From Bacteroidales bacterium (lineage in GTDB: Bacteria; Bacteroidota; Bacteroidia; Bacteroidales; F082): a DNA stretch of 64,000 bases. This document shows, piece by piece, positions 1 to 8,518 of the stretch; position 1 is the stretch's first letter, and every line of letters begins with the position of its first letter. Below the pieces are notes generated by a model that saw only the letters and a program-made list of their open reading frames with translations, did not search any database and had not been told where the DNA came from. The position numbers were made by a program, and so were the translations under genes. The DNA lies in NCBI GenBank assembly GCA_015493525.1, contig WGCY01000047.1, positions 1 through 64,000 of the forward strand, given 5' to 3'.

Positions 1-1
1 A

Positions 2-799
2 GCCCAGCTTATCGGCTTTATGGTAGCTGGAATTCATTCTTTCAGTAGAACAGCTATTGAGAATATTTCCCTCTATCAGATGTTCATTCTGCAAATTTTT
101 ACCCTTTCTGCCCTTGTCTTTCTTATTTATATTTTCAGAAAATATCTGGATAGAAAAACAATCATCTCTTTGGGGCTATCCTTTAAAAACAGAAAACAGG
201 ATTTGTTTTACGGTTTTGTTATGGCTTTCTCTATCATTGGGAGTGGTTTTCTTGCCCTTTACCTTTCAGGATATATTTCTATCCTCCATATTCAAATAAA
301 CTTGTTTGATTTCCTGCTTAGCTTTATTATCCTTTCCATGGCTGCTTTTGAAGAAGAAATTTTTATAAGGGGTTACATTTTAAACAACCTGTTGACAGTA
401 ACTAACAAGTACGTGGCACTTGTCATCAGCTCGGCTATTTTTGCTTTGTTTCATATCTTAAATAATGACATTTCATATTTGTCTATGGCATCTCTTTTTC
501 TTGCCGGCATATTACTTGGATATTCCTATCTTTTTACAAAAAATCTCTGGTTCCCGATAAGCTTGCACCTGTTTTGGAATTTCTTTCAGGGGCCGGTATT
601 CGGGTTTCATGTAAGTGGACAAAGTTTCGTATCCGTTTTTTTGATAAAAGATGTGGGAAATCCGCTTATCAATGGCGGCAGATTTGGTTTTGAGGGTTCT
701 GTTATATGCATCCTGGTAGAAATTATCAGTATCTTTTTTATCGCAACATATTTCCGGTCTTTTCGGCTAAAAAAGGCCGATTACCTTGAAAAAAAGTAG
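2..799 (+). CDS. CPBP family intramembrane metalloprotease (5' end outside window)
   Basis: This hydrophobic protein of at least 265 residues carries the three motifs of the CAAX protease/bacteriocin-processing (CPBP, Abi) family. Numbering from the ATG at 20, they are EExxxR at E112-E113-R117, FxxxH at F141-H145 and HxxxN at H183-N187. These sites form the catalytic centre of an intramembrane glutamic/metallo endopeptidase. Several membrane segments are visible, for example residues 20-38, 62-84 and 100-110. The frame stays open to the left edge with no stop, so the ATG at 20 may be internal and the gene is annotated as partial. It ends 10 bases from the convergent activase gene. The substrate is unknown; family members process peptides or prenylated proteins, and many are uncharacterised. 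Confidence 0.85.
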   Translation, partial: AQLIGFMVAGIHSFSRTAIENISLYQMFILQIFTLSALVFLIYIFRKYLDRKTIISLGLSFKNRKQDLFYGFVMAFSIIGSGFLALYLSGYISILHIQINLFDFLLSFIILSMAAFEEEIFIRGYILNNLLTVTNKYVALVISSAIFALFHILNNDISYLSMASLFLAGILLGYSYLFTKNLWFPISLHLFWNFFQGPVFGFHVSGQSFVSVFLIKDVGNPLINGGRFGFEGSVICILVEIISIFFIATYFRSFRLKKADYLEKK

Positions 800-809
800 C
801 CGGAAGATT

Positions 810-1577
810 TTATGCCCCCTGCCCCAGCAAAGCCGCTCCCAGTGCACCGCTGTATTGCGAAAAGGGTGTGGTTTCGATTTTTGTGTCCAGAATTTGTTCC
901 AGCGCATCCACCAGTCCCACGTTGAGGGCTACGCCCCCGCTCATGGCCACCGGCGGGATCATACCCAGCCGTTTTACCATGGAAGCAATGCGGCGGGCAA
1001 TAGACAAGTGAATACCGGAAGTGATGTCCTCGCGGTTTTCGCCTTTGGCCACCAGCGAAATAATCTCCGACTCGGCAAAAACAGTACACACACTACTGAT
1101 TTTAGAAGGATTTTTCGATTGCAGCGACAGCACCCCGAATTCGTGGATTTCCGTCTCCATGGCGCGTGCCATCACATCCAGAAAGCGTCCGGTGCCGGCA
1201 GCACATTTGTCGTTCATCACAAAATTGGCCACATTGCCGCTTTTGTCCAAAACAATCACCTTGCTGTCCTGCCCGCCAATGTCAATGATGGTGCGGATGT
1301 GCGGCATCTGAAAATGAATACCTTTGCCATGGCAAATGATTTCCGTTACTGCCCTGTCAGCGAAGTCGATGCTGTTGCGTCCGTAGCCGGTGGAAACGAT
1401 TTTGCCGATGTCCTCCCGTTTTATCCCGGCTTTTTGCAGCAACTCGTCCAACAACTTTTCGCCTGCTTTTTTGGAGTTGTAACCTACGGGGATCAAATGT
1501 TTTTCCACAATGTCCGTTCCTTCCAGCAACACGCCCTTGGCGGTTAACGAACCTATATCTATTCCTAATGATAACAT
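810..1577 (-). CDS. 2-hydroxyacyl-CoA dehydratase activase (HgdC/FldI/BadF-type ATPase)
   Basis: This 255-residue protein matches the size and motifs of the archerase family, a homodimeric ASKHA-fold ATPase with a bridging [4Fe-4S] cluster. It injects one high-energy electron into 2-hydroxyacyl-CoA dehydratase. The N-terminal phosphate loop (GIDIGSLTAKG, residues 5-15) and the second phosphate region (DIGGQDSK, 99-106) are clear. C125 in NDKCAAGTGRFLD and C164 in SVCTVFAESE are the expected cluster ligands, and SGGVALN (213-219) is the adenosine-binding motif. It is the last gene of a reverse-strand cluster with two dehydratase subunits and an acyl-CoA ligase, so it probably activates that enzyme. 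Class I benzoyl-CoA reductase has two different activase subunits; only one is present here, which favours the dehydratase reading. Confidence 0.92.
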   Translation of the reverse strand: MLSLGIDIGSLTAKGVLLEGTDIVEKHLIPVGYNSKKAGEKLLDELLQKAGIKREDIGKIVSTGYGRNSIDFADRAVTEIICHGKGIHFQMPHIRTIIDIGGQDSKVIVLDKSGNVANFVMNDKCAAGTGRFLDVMARAMETEIHEFGVLSLQSKNPSKISSVCTVFAESEIISLVAKGENREDITSGIHLSIARRIASMVKRLGMIPPVAMSGGVALNVGLVDALEQILDTKIETTPFSQYSGALGAALLGQGA

Positions 1578-1608
1578 GCTTTTTTTGTTTTTATCTTTTT
1601 TACTTTGT

Positions 1609-1637
1609 GCTCATTCGGATTTGCAATCCGAATGAGC
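1609..1637. repeat. Perfect 13-bp inverted repeat with TGC centre
   Basis: Arms GCTCATTCGGATT and AATCCGAATGAGC flank TGC. It lies in the 78-base gap between the dehydratase and activase genes and could fold as an mRNA hairpin. The right arm recurs exactly at 45712-45724. It belongs to the TT-TGY-AA palindrome family described under findings. Confidence 0.85.
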
Positions 1638-1655
1638 GCGAGGATACGAATAAGC

Positions 1656-2876
1656 TCACTTTTTTTCTCTTTTCCTTTGTTTAATTACTTCCATAAACGC
1701 ATCAATGCGGGCTTCGGCCTGGCTTTCCGAGAATTTGCGCTCGTCGGTCATGTCGGCTTCAATCATCAGCACGGGGATATCCTCATCCTGCAACAGGTTT
1801 TGAATGTCATACTGGCCGAAAGAATAGGGTTTGCAGCTCCGGTTGGAGTGCATCACCAGTCCATCCACATCGTATTGCCTTATGAATTTTTTAATGGTGT
1901 CGGCCATTTGGTCCACCCCCACGTTTAGGTGAATGCGTGTGTAAGCCTCGCCCATAGTACTGAGAAAATCCTCTTCGTTTACATAATCAATGACGCCGCA
2001 CCAGGCCTGGGTGTAGGTGTCGGCCACCAGCGCGGCACCGTGCGAAGCAAATTTCTCCGACAGCCAGCGCATGCGGAACCAAATGGGCAGGTTGTCCCAA
2101 AGCAACCGGTATTGCTCGTTGTCCACCGCGCCGATGTTGTTTTTGTTGCGCTCCTCCAGCTCTTTCAGCAACTGCCGGTAATATTTTACCACCACCTTTT
2201 TCCCGCGAAGGGTAACAATCAGCGCCAAATGAAAAAAGGCATCGAAGGCGGTCATGGGACTGGGTTTATGTTCGGCCGTTTCCAGCACCTTTTTCCACAG
2301 CCGCATGGCTTCCAGCGAAAGCTTCCCGACCCTCTTCATCTTTTTGTAATTGAACTTTTTGCCGGTATGCTTTTCGAGGAATTTGATGTACTCTTCGGTT
2401 TGCGCATTCACATACGCACGGGCTTCCTCCGTAAATTCGGTATGCACAAAAGGCGTGTCGTAAATAAACAGCGGCACGTTGAACTTCCGCGCCTGTATTT
2501 CGTACCACTTCAGGACGGTCCCGCAAATGTTGTTGCTGCAAATGAGCATATCAGGCTCCGGTAATCCTCCTTTGATGGGGCTCTCTTTGGTAATGGAAGA
2601 GGTAATGTCGTTTTTGGTGTAGGAACACACATCCGACGAGTAGCCCAACCCTTCGGCAAATTCCGACATTTTTCCGCCCATTTTGGAAGCCCCGATCATG
2701 GCCCCGTGGTTTTCCGGGTACACCGGGATGATGTTCATGGCGATGAGTGGTTCCACCGGGCCACCGCTGGTAATCCAGGCTACTTTTTTACCCAGGTAAC
2801 GGGCATATTTCGCCTCCACATAGTACCATTTCATGATACTTTTCATCTTTTTCGTCGCTTTCAGTCGTCCTGCCAT
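1656..2876 (-). CDS. 2-hydroxyacyl-CoA dehydratase subunit (HgdB/FldB-type)
   Basis: This 406-residue protein belongs to the D-component family that includes HgdA/B, FldB/C, HadB/C and BcrB/C. The stretch VYPENHGAMIGA (residues 52-63) is typical. Cysteines at C84 (SDVCSYTKND), C113/C118 (ICSNNICG) and C348 (SNRSCKPYS) sit where the subunits ligate their [4Fe-4S] cluster, so the cluster-binding set looks intact. Together with the next subunit upstream it should form the heterodimer that eliminates water from a (R)-2-hydroxyacyl-CoA through a ketyl radical. The substrate cannot be read from sequence. It lies 303 bases downstream of the partner gene, a gap filled by repeats that would be transcribed if the genes share an mRNA. 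Confidence 0.9.
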   Translation of the reverse strand: MAGRLKATKKMKSIMKWYYVEAKYARYLGKKVAWITSGGPVEPLIAMNIIPVYPENHGAMIGASKMGGKMSEFAEGLGYSSDVCSYTKNDITSSITKESPIKGGLPEPDMLICSNNICGTVLKWYEIQARKFNVPLFIYDTPFVHTEFTEEARAYVNAQTEEYIKFLEKHTGKKFNYKKMKRVGKLSLEAMRLWKKVLETAEHKPSPMTAFDAFFHLALIVTLRGKKVVVKYYRQLLKELEERNKNNIGAVDNEQYRLLWDNLPIWFRMRWLSEKFASHGAALVADTYTQAWCGVIDYVNEEDFLSTMGEAYTRIHLNVGVDQMADTIKKFIRQYDVDGLVMHSNRSCKPYSFGQYDIQNLLQDEDIPVLMIEADMTDERKFSESQAEARIDAFMEVIKQRKREKK

Positions 2877-2903
2877 GGTTTGGTTTTATATTTTTATTAA
2901 ACA

Positions 2904-3040
2904 GTGGTCATTCAGTGGTCATTCGGTTGTCATTCATTGTCATTCAATGGTCATTCATTGTTATTCATTGTCATTCGGTGGTCAGGCAGTTGTCAAACAA
3001 TGGTCAAACAGTTGTCAAGCAATGGTCATTGGTCATTCGA
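2904..3040. repeat. Degenerate 10-11 bp tandem array (TGGTCATTCRR)
   Basis: About twelve consecutive units of 10-11 bases follow the pattern TGGTCATTCRR or TTGTCAAACAR. The spacing is close to one helical turn. The array lies between two dehydratase subunit genes. Frames that stay open through it are low-complexity and are not called as genes. Confidence 0.8.
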
Positions 3041-3092
3041 TAATTCATTATTCGTTAATTCGGTATTTGTCATTCGGTATATTTCATATCAA

Positions 3093-3182
3093 ACATCTTA
3101 CATCCCACATCCAAACATCCCACATCCAAACATCTCACATCCAAACATCTCACATCCAAACATCCCACATCCAAACATTCTA
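3093..3182. repeat. 15-bp tandem repeat CATCCAAACATCYCA
   Basis: Five clear units begin at 3108, 3123, 3138, 3153 and 3168, preceded by a degraded unit at 3093. The last unit runs into the stop codon (3180-3182) of the reverse-strand dehydratase gene. There are no spacers, so it is not a CRISPR array. Confidence 0.9.
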
Positions 3183-4301
3183 CAAAATTTCCAGCATGGT
3201 ATCAATCCGTGTCCGCATCTGCTCGTCCACTTCGTTGTGGCGGTCCATTTCCACCAGAAGAAAAGGGATCTCCATCTGCTCCAGTCCGGTTTTTATATCG
3301 GGATAATCGAAGGAGAAAGGCTCACAGAATTTCAGCAGCATGAACAAAATACCATCGATTTTGTGCTCTTTCACCAACTTTTTCAGGTTCTCCATTTGGA
3401 ATTTCACCCCCAAATGTTTGGCCGGGCACACATATCTTTCAGTAAACCTCCCGGTAACGGCCTCCACAGGTTCTTTGTCTTCTGCCGCCAGCCCCTCAAA
3501 ATAGCGTGAGCCGCTGCAAAGGTCGTCCCATACCACTACAGCCCCTTTCCCTTCTATCATTTGATAAATGTCAGGATGGCTGCAAATGCTGCCGGAAATC
3601 AATATCCGTTTAGGGGGTCTCTGTGAAAACGGTTCATTTTCCAATGCTTCCAGCAAATCATCCAAAAGCGTAACCGTTTCTTGTTTTTCCATCACCATGG
3701 CCGCTTTCACCACAGCCGAAAGGTCGCTTCCCGAAAGGATGCCCGGCCTTTCCGATTGCAATCCGTACAACCGAATGAGCCGCCGCCGCAGGTTGTTCAT
3801 CAACGCAACCGCCTCTTTTAAAGCTTCTTCCGTAATTTCCACTTCCAACGCCTTTTCCAAATCTTTCCGGAAACGTTTCAGCACATCGGTAAAATAGGAT
3901 TTGGCCAGCGGCGAATCGAGCTTTACCGGAAGCAGCACATCAAAATGCAACGATTTGATGTTCAGCCGCCAGATGTCCGACAGCCGCTGAATAGAATCGC
4001 AGGCATGGGGAAAAACCACGCCATCCAGAAATTCCAGCTTTCCGGAAAGGCCATCCTCCAGCATACCGCGCACCATGGAACAGCCGTAAGCCTGAATGTG
4101 TGCATCGGCACCCGAAAGGCTTTCCGACTCGCCGAAAATACGGAACGGATGTGCCCCCGCTGCCAGAATGAACTCCTCCGGTGTAAAAGCGCAGGTGGAG
4201 CCAATCAGGGCTTTTCCGGTCTTTTTTTTCAGCTTTTGCAGATAGGGGTACGGCGCCCGGGCCACTTCCCGAAACCTGTTAATGATCTTCTCTTTTTGCA
4301 T
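3180..4301 (-). CDS. 2-hydroxyacyl-CoA dehydratase second subunit (HgdA/FldC-type)
   Basis: This 373-residue protein is a second, diverged member of the dehydratase D-component family. It shares the overall layout of its neighbour but little close identity. Candidate cluster cysteines are C74 (AYGCSMVRG), C101 (PHACDSIQR) and C326 (LKFCEPFSF). The segment CEPFSFDYPDIK matches the position of CKPYSFGQYDIQ in the other subunit. The start codon lies inside the acyl-CoA ligase gene, a 23-base overlap that strongly suggests co-transcription and coupled translation. Its C terminus abuts a 15-bp tandem repeat. The family fold is secure; whether the pair acts on a 2-hydroxyacyl-CoA or reduces an aromatic acyl-CoA is open. 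Confidence 0.88.
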   Translation of the reverse strand: MQKEKIINRFREVARAPYPYLQKLKKKTGKALIGSTCAFTPEEFILAAGAHPFRIFGESESLSGADAHIQAYGCSMVRGMLEDGLSGKLEFLDGVVFPHACDSIQRLSDIWRLNIKSLHFDVLLPVKLDSPLAKSYFTDVLKRFRKDLEKALEVEITEEALKEAVALMNNLRRRLIRLYGLQSERPGILSGSDLSAVVKAAMVMEKQETVTLLDDLLEALENEPFSQRPPKRILISGSICSHPDIYQMIEGKGAVVVWDDLCSGSRYFEGLAAEDKEPVEAVTGRFTERYVCPAKHLGVKFQMENLKKLVKEHKIDGILFMLLKFCEPFSFDYPDIKTGLEQMEIPFLLVEMDRHNEVDEQMRTRIDTMLEIL

Positions 4302-5976
4302 GTTCCCTCTCTTCCAGTTTTCTAAAATCCACTTTCCCTATTTTGGTCAAAGGTAATTTTTCCACAAATTCAATTTCGCGCGGACAGCTCCATTTTATCA
4401 ACCGTTTTCTCACAAAGGCAATGAGCTCTTTTTCTTTTTCCGGAGAAGCCTTTTCGGGATGGTGCAGCTCCACAAACGCCTTGATACGGGTCATTTGATG
4501 CGCATCCTCCACACCGATGACACAGGCAAATTTCACCTCTTCGTGCTGACAAATGACATTTTCCACCTCCGAGGGATAAACGTTCATCCCCGATGATTTG
4601 ATCATCCGTTTGAGGCGCTGTTTGAAATAAAAAAAGCCATCGGCATCACGATAGCCCAGGTCACCGGTGTGAAGCCATATTTTGCCATCGTCGTGCACTT
4701 TTAAGGTGGCGGCAGTCTCCTCCGGATTGTTCAGGTACCCTTTCATCACGGCAGGACCGTTTACCACAATTTCACCGATTTCGCCATGTGGTTTTTCCGA
4801 ATAAGTTTCCGGATCAACAATCTTCACATCCATGTCGGGAAAAGGAAGCCCGATGGAACCTTCGCGGTATTCCCCGGCCGGCTGGGCCATGATGGCCGTT
4901 ACCGCCTCCGTGAGGCCGTACCCTTCGAGCAGCACCGACTTCCCGCCGTTTTTGCGTACCGTTTCGTCAAATTCCTCTTTCAGCGTCCGCGGCAGCGTAT
5001 CGGCACCCGAAAAGGCCATTTTCAGGAAGCTAAGGTCGGCATTCCGGAATATTTTTTCATCCAGCAGGGCTTTGAAAAGTGTGGGCACGCCAATGAGGAA
5101 CGTGGGTTTTTTCTTACGGATAAGTTTGGCCACATCTTTTACGGTAAATTTAGGAATAAGCACCGTTTTGGCACCGGCCATCAAGGCGGCATTCACACAC
5201 ACACTCAGCCCAAAGCCATGAAAAATGGGCAAAATGGCCAAAATGGTGTCCGATTCGTTGAGCCTTCCCCAGGCAGCCACCATCATGCCTTCCGACACAA
5301 TATTTTTGTTGGTAAGCATGACTCCTTTGGGAACGCCGGTGGTTCCTCCGCTGAACAATATCACCGAAAGGGCATCACTGCCGACAGAAACTCTTTCCGG
5401 CGGTTTCCGGCATTTTGCCTTTGCCATTTCCAGCCAAACCGCCCAGGCCGGGTCGGGTTTCGCTTTCTTTTTTGGAAGCATCAGCACACTGTATGCCAGC
5501 TTTTTGACCGGCGGCATGTAAGCGGATATTTTGGTAACAAACAATTTCTCCAGCGGGACCTCCTTTTTAACGGCAGCCACCTTTTCGTAAAAAATATCCA
5601 GCGTCAGGGCGAAACGCGACCCGCTGAGGGAAAGGTAATGTTTCAACTCTTCTTCGGTGGAAAGCGGGTGGATGAAAGCAGCCACGCCGCCCAGCTTGTT
5701 CACGGCATAAAAAGCCACAATGCCCTGCGGAGAGGTGGGCATAACGATGCTCATAGTGTCGCCCGCCCGGAAACCGGCCTGATGAAACTTGCAGGCAAAT
5801 TCGTCGATTTGTTGGCCCAGCCCGGTGTAAGTAGCCGTTTTGTCCATAAAATCATATGCCAAGGCCCGCGGATGGCTGTCTATGCTTTTCTTTAACAGGT
5901 CGTACAGCGAACCTACAGGATAGTGCAGGCTGCGGGGAATGTTGCCGTAGAACTTGTGCCACTCTTTTTGTTCCAT
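4279..5976 (-). CDS. AMP-forming acyl-CoA ligase
   Basis: This 565-residue adenylate-forming enzyme has the ATP-binding motif FSGGTTGVPKGVM at about 208-220, a later EGYGLTEA motif (A5 core) and the hinge region HTGDLGYRDADGFFYFKQR (A7-A8). It should activate a carboxylic acid to an acyl-CoA through an acyl adenylate. It is first in the reverse-strand cluster and overlaps the next gene by 23 bases, so it plausibly supplies the CoA thioester that the dehydratase then acts on. This differs from the classic Fld and Had pathways, where a CoA transferase does that job. The annotation 'long-chain fatty acid CoA ligase' would also fit the motifs; the substrate is not determinable here. Confidence 0.88.
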   Translation of the reverse strand: MEQKEWHKFYGNIPRSLHYPVGSLYDLLKKSIDSHPRALAYDFMDKTATYTGLGQQIDEFACKFHQAGFRAGDTMSIVMPTSPQGIVAFYAVNKLGGVAAFIHPLSTEEELKHYLSLSGSRFALTLDIFYEKVAAVKKEVPLEKLFVTKISAYMPPVKKLAYSVLMLPKKKAKPDPAWAVWLEMAKAKCRKPPERVSVGSDALSVILFSGGTTGVPKGVMLTNKNIVSEGMMVAAWGRLNESDTILAILPIFHGFGLSVCVNAALMAGAKTVLIPKFTVKDVAKLIRKKKPTFLIGVPTLFKALLDEKIFRNADLSFLKMAFSGADTLPRTLKEEFDETVRKNGGKSVLLEGYGLTEAVTAIMAQPAGEYREGSIGLPFPDMDVKIVDPETYSEKPHGEIGEIVVNGPAVMKGYLNNPEETAATLKVHDDGKIWLHTGDLGYRDADGFFYFKQRLKRMIKSSGMNVYPSEVENVICQHEEVKFACVIGVEDAHQMTRIKAFVELHHPEKASPEKEKELIAFVRKRLIKWSCPREIEFVEKLPLTKIGKVDFRKLEEREHAKREDH

Positions 5977-6062
5977 TTCAGGATGAATTTTGGGTCGTGA
6001 AAAATAAACAAAAAATCACCATCAGGTCATCCAAATAAAATATTTTTTTAAATCAAAAATAC

Positions 6063-6070
6063 TACTTTTG
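6063..6070 (+). promoter_or_regulatory. TAnnTTTG -7 promoter element (TACTTTTG)
   Basis: Exact match to the Bacteroidota -7 consensus. It lies 20 bases before the TTG start of the glycosyltransferase, giving a leader of about 12 bases. Confidence 0.6.
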
Positions 6071-6089
6071 CTTCAAAACATACCTAATT

Positions 6090-7232
6090 TTGAAAATTGC
6101 CGTCAACACCCGGTTGCTACTGAAAAACAAGCTGGAAGGCATTGGTTGGTTTACTTATGAGACTTTCAGCCGCATGGTAAAAGCCCATCCGGAGCATACC
6201 TTTTATTTTCTTTTTGACAGGCCTTTTGACAAATCATTTGTCTTTTCCCACAATGTGATACCCATTGTTGTCCCTCCTCCGGCACGGCATCCCGTGTTAC
6301 ACTACTGGTGGTTTGAGCAGGCTTTGCCGCGTGCGCTAAAAAAGATTCATCCCGATATTTTTATTTCGCCCGATGCCTACAATTCGCTGGCCTCGCCATT
6401 CAGAAATCTCATGGTTATCCATGACCTGAATTTTGTTCACCATCCGGAAATGATGCCCTGGCTCCCACGGAAATATTACAATTATTTTACGCCCCGCTAT
6501 GCCCGTAAAGCAGACCGGATACTTACCGTTTCTCAATTTACCAGGCAGGACATTGTGAAGCAATACGGTATTGATCCTGCAAAAATTGATGTGGTATACA
6601 ACGGTGCCAATCCGCTTTATGCACCAATTTCTGAAAAGCAACTGCAACTGACACGGCAGGAAATAGCGCAGGGCCGGCCCTATTTTATTTTTGTGGGGGC
6701 ACTGAACCCGCGGAAAAACATTGCAGGGCTTTTCAAAGCTTTTGACCTGTACATTCAGGAAACAGCCGCTGATACCTGTCTTGTTATTGTGGGTAAAAAA
6801 ATGTTCTGGAGCCGTAAAATTGAAAAAGCTTATTCATCCATGACACACAAAAACCGGGTAATCTTTACCGGACGGCTGGAGCCTGAAGTGTTGAAAAACG
6901 TTATGGGATCGGCACTGGCACTGACTTTCGTCCCGTTCTTCGAAGGTTTTGGCATTCCCATAGTAGAAGCTTTTCGGACAGGTATTCCCGTGATTACTTC
7001 CAACATCACCGCCATGCCGGAAGTTGCCGAAGATGCCGCTTTGCTGGTGAACCCGTTTGAAGTCAAAGAAATTGCCGGAGCCATGAAAAACATTACTTTT
7101 GCACCGGAATTAAGGAAAAAGTTGGTGGAAAAAGGTTTTGAAAGGAGCAAAACCTTTAGCTGGGACAAAACAGCGAAAGATTTTTGGAAATCCATCGAAC
7201 AAACTATGCAACAAGCAAAATCGACAAAATGA
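6090..7232 (+). CDS. Glycosyltransferase family 4-like protein
   Basis: This 380-residue GT-B fold glycosyltransferase has an N-terminal glycine loop (EGIGWFTYE, 16-24), the donor-domain entry motif FVGALNPRKN (201-210) and the retaining EX7E signature FFEGFGIPIVEA, with E285 and E293 as the two acidic residues. Such enzymes move sugars from nucleotide donors onto envelope glycans such as lipopolysaccharide or exopolysaccharide. The start is TTG at 6090; no in-frame ATG fits better, and the -7 box at 6063-6070 supports it. The stop overlaps the purD start by ATGA, so the two are co-transcribed. The acceptor and sugar are unknown, and no polysaccharide cluster surrounds it. Confidence 0.88.
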   Translation: MKIAVNTRLLLKNKLEGIGWFTYETFSRMVKAHPEHTFYFLFDRPFDKSFVFSHNVIPIVVPPPARHPVLHYWWFEQALPRALKKIHPDIFISPDAYNSLASPFRNLMVIHDLNFVHHPEMMPWLPRKYYNYFTPRYARKADRILTVSQFTRQDIVKQYGIDPAKIDVVYNGANPLYAPISEKQLQLTRQEIAQGRPYFIFVGALNPRKNIAGLFKAFDLYIQETAADTCLVIVGKKMFWSRKIEKAYSSMTHKNRVIFTGRLEPEVLKNVMGSALALTFVPFFEGFGIPIVEAFRTGIPVITSNITAMPEVAEDAALLVNPFEVKEIAGAMKNITFAPELRKKLVEKGFERSKTFSWDKTAKDFWKSIEQTMQQAKSTK

Positions 7233-8512
7233 ACATTTTAATATTAGGCTCGGGAGGCCGGGAACATGCACTTGCCTGGAAGTTGGCACAAAGTCCGAAA
7301 GCCGGACAAATATATATTGCCCCGGGCAATGCGGGAACAGCCCTTGTGGGCATTAATGTCCCCGTTAGCCCTACCGATTTTGAAGCAATAAAGATGTTCA
7401 TTATCGAAAAGGAAATTGAAATGGTGATTGTAGGCCCCGAAACACCCCTGGTAAACGGCATTCGCGATTTTTTCTTAAAAGACAAAGTACTACATGACAT
7501 AGCCATCATTGGTCCCGGCAGTGAAGGCGCACAATTGGAGGGCAGCAAGGATTTTGCCAAAAGTTTTATGAAACGCTACAATATCCCCACGGCTTCTTAT
7601 GAAACTTTTACTGCCGAAACGCTGCAACAGGGCGAATATTTCCTGGAAAGCCTGCGCCCTCCCTATGTTTTAAAAGCCGATGGGCTGGCAGCAGGCAAAG
7701 GTGTTCTAATAATCGATGATCTGGCAGAAGCCAAAGCCGAACTTAAAAACATGCTCCTCAATGCCAAATTTGGAGAAGCTTCCCGCAAGGTAGTCATTGA
7801 AGAGTTTTTGAAAGGTATCGAACTCTCTGTTTTTGTCCTTACCGATGGAAAAAATTATGTTTTGCTGCCCGAAGCCAAAGATTACAAACGGATTGGTGCC
7901 GGCGATACCGGCCTGAACACCGGGGGCATGGGATCCATTTCGCCTGTTCCCTTTGCCAATACGGCTTTTATGGACAAAGTGGAAGAACGCATTATCCGGC
8001 CTACCATTGCCGGACTTCAAGAGGAAAAAATTGATTATCAGGGTTTTATATTTTTCGGGCTTATTAATGTCGGGGACAACCCTTATGTGATTGAGTATAA
8101 CTGCCGCATGGGAGACCCGGAAGCCGAATCGGTGATTCCACGGATAAAAAGCGATTTGCTGGAGATTTTTGAAAACCTGGCCAACGGTCATCTTGGTGAT
8201 ACCAAACTGGAAATAGATGAACGTTATGCGGCCTCGGTCATGTTGGTTTCCGGTGGTTATCCCGAAAATTATCAAAAGGGCAAGATTATCAAAGGTATCA
8301 ACAATTTGAACAAATGTATCGTTTTTTATGCCGGTGTCAGTAATAATGTGGACAACGATGAGATAAAAACCAGCGGGGGCCGCGTTATGGCCATTACTTC
8401 TTACGGCAGCACCATGGATACGGCATTACGGAATGCCTATGACAACATCAGTCAGGTCAGTTTTGACGGGAAATATTACCGGGACGATTTGGGATTTGAT
8501 TTAAAACAATAA
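7229..8512 (+). CDS. purD: Phosphoribosylamine-glycine ligase
   Basis: PurD catalyses the second step of purine synthesis, joining phosphoribosylamine and glycine with ATP to give GAR. The 427-residue protein begins with the family hallmark MNILILGSGGREHALAW. It contains the ATP-grasp motif KADGLAAGKGV and the metal/ATP-binding stretch YNCRMGDPEAE. I chose the ATG at 7229 because it starts exactly at the conserved N terminus and forms a four-base ATGA overlap with the glycosyltransferase stop; a longer reading from 7184 adds 15 unconserved residues. It is followed after six bases by a membrane-protein gene. No other purine genes are in the window. Confidence 0.97.
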   Translation: MNILILGSGGREHALAWKLAQSPKAGQIYIAPGNAGTALVGINVPVSPTDFEAIKMFIIEKEIEMVIVGPETPLVNGIRDFFLKDKVLHDIAIIGPGSEGAQLEGSKDFAKSFMKRYNIPTASYETFTAETLQQGEYFLESLRPPYVLKADGLAAGKGVLIIDDLAEAKAELKNMLLNAKFGEASRKVVIEEFLKGIELSVFVLTDGKNYVLLPEAKDYKRIGAGDTGLNTGGMGSISPVPFANTAFMDKVEERIIRPTIAGLQEEKIDYQGFIFFGLINVGDNPYVIEYNCRMGDPEAESVIPRIKSDLLEIFENLANGHLGDTKLEIDERYAASVMLVSGGYPENYQKGKIIKGINNLNKCIVFYAGVSNNVDNDEIKTSGGRVMAITSYGSTMDTALRNAYDNISQVSFDGKYYRDDLGFDLKQ

Positions 8513-8518
8513 TATTTT

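Noticed and set aside
3093..3182. Possible CRISPR array
   Set aside because: The 15-bp units follow each other without spacers and no cas genes are present.
2833..3509. Two overlapping forward open frames across the repeats and the dehydratase gene end
   Set aside because: Low-complexity translations made by the tandem arrays, antisense to a clear enzyme gene.
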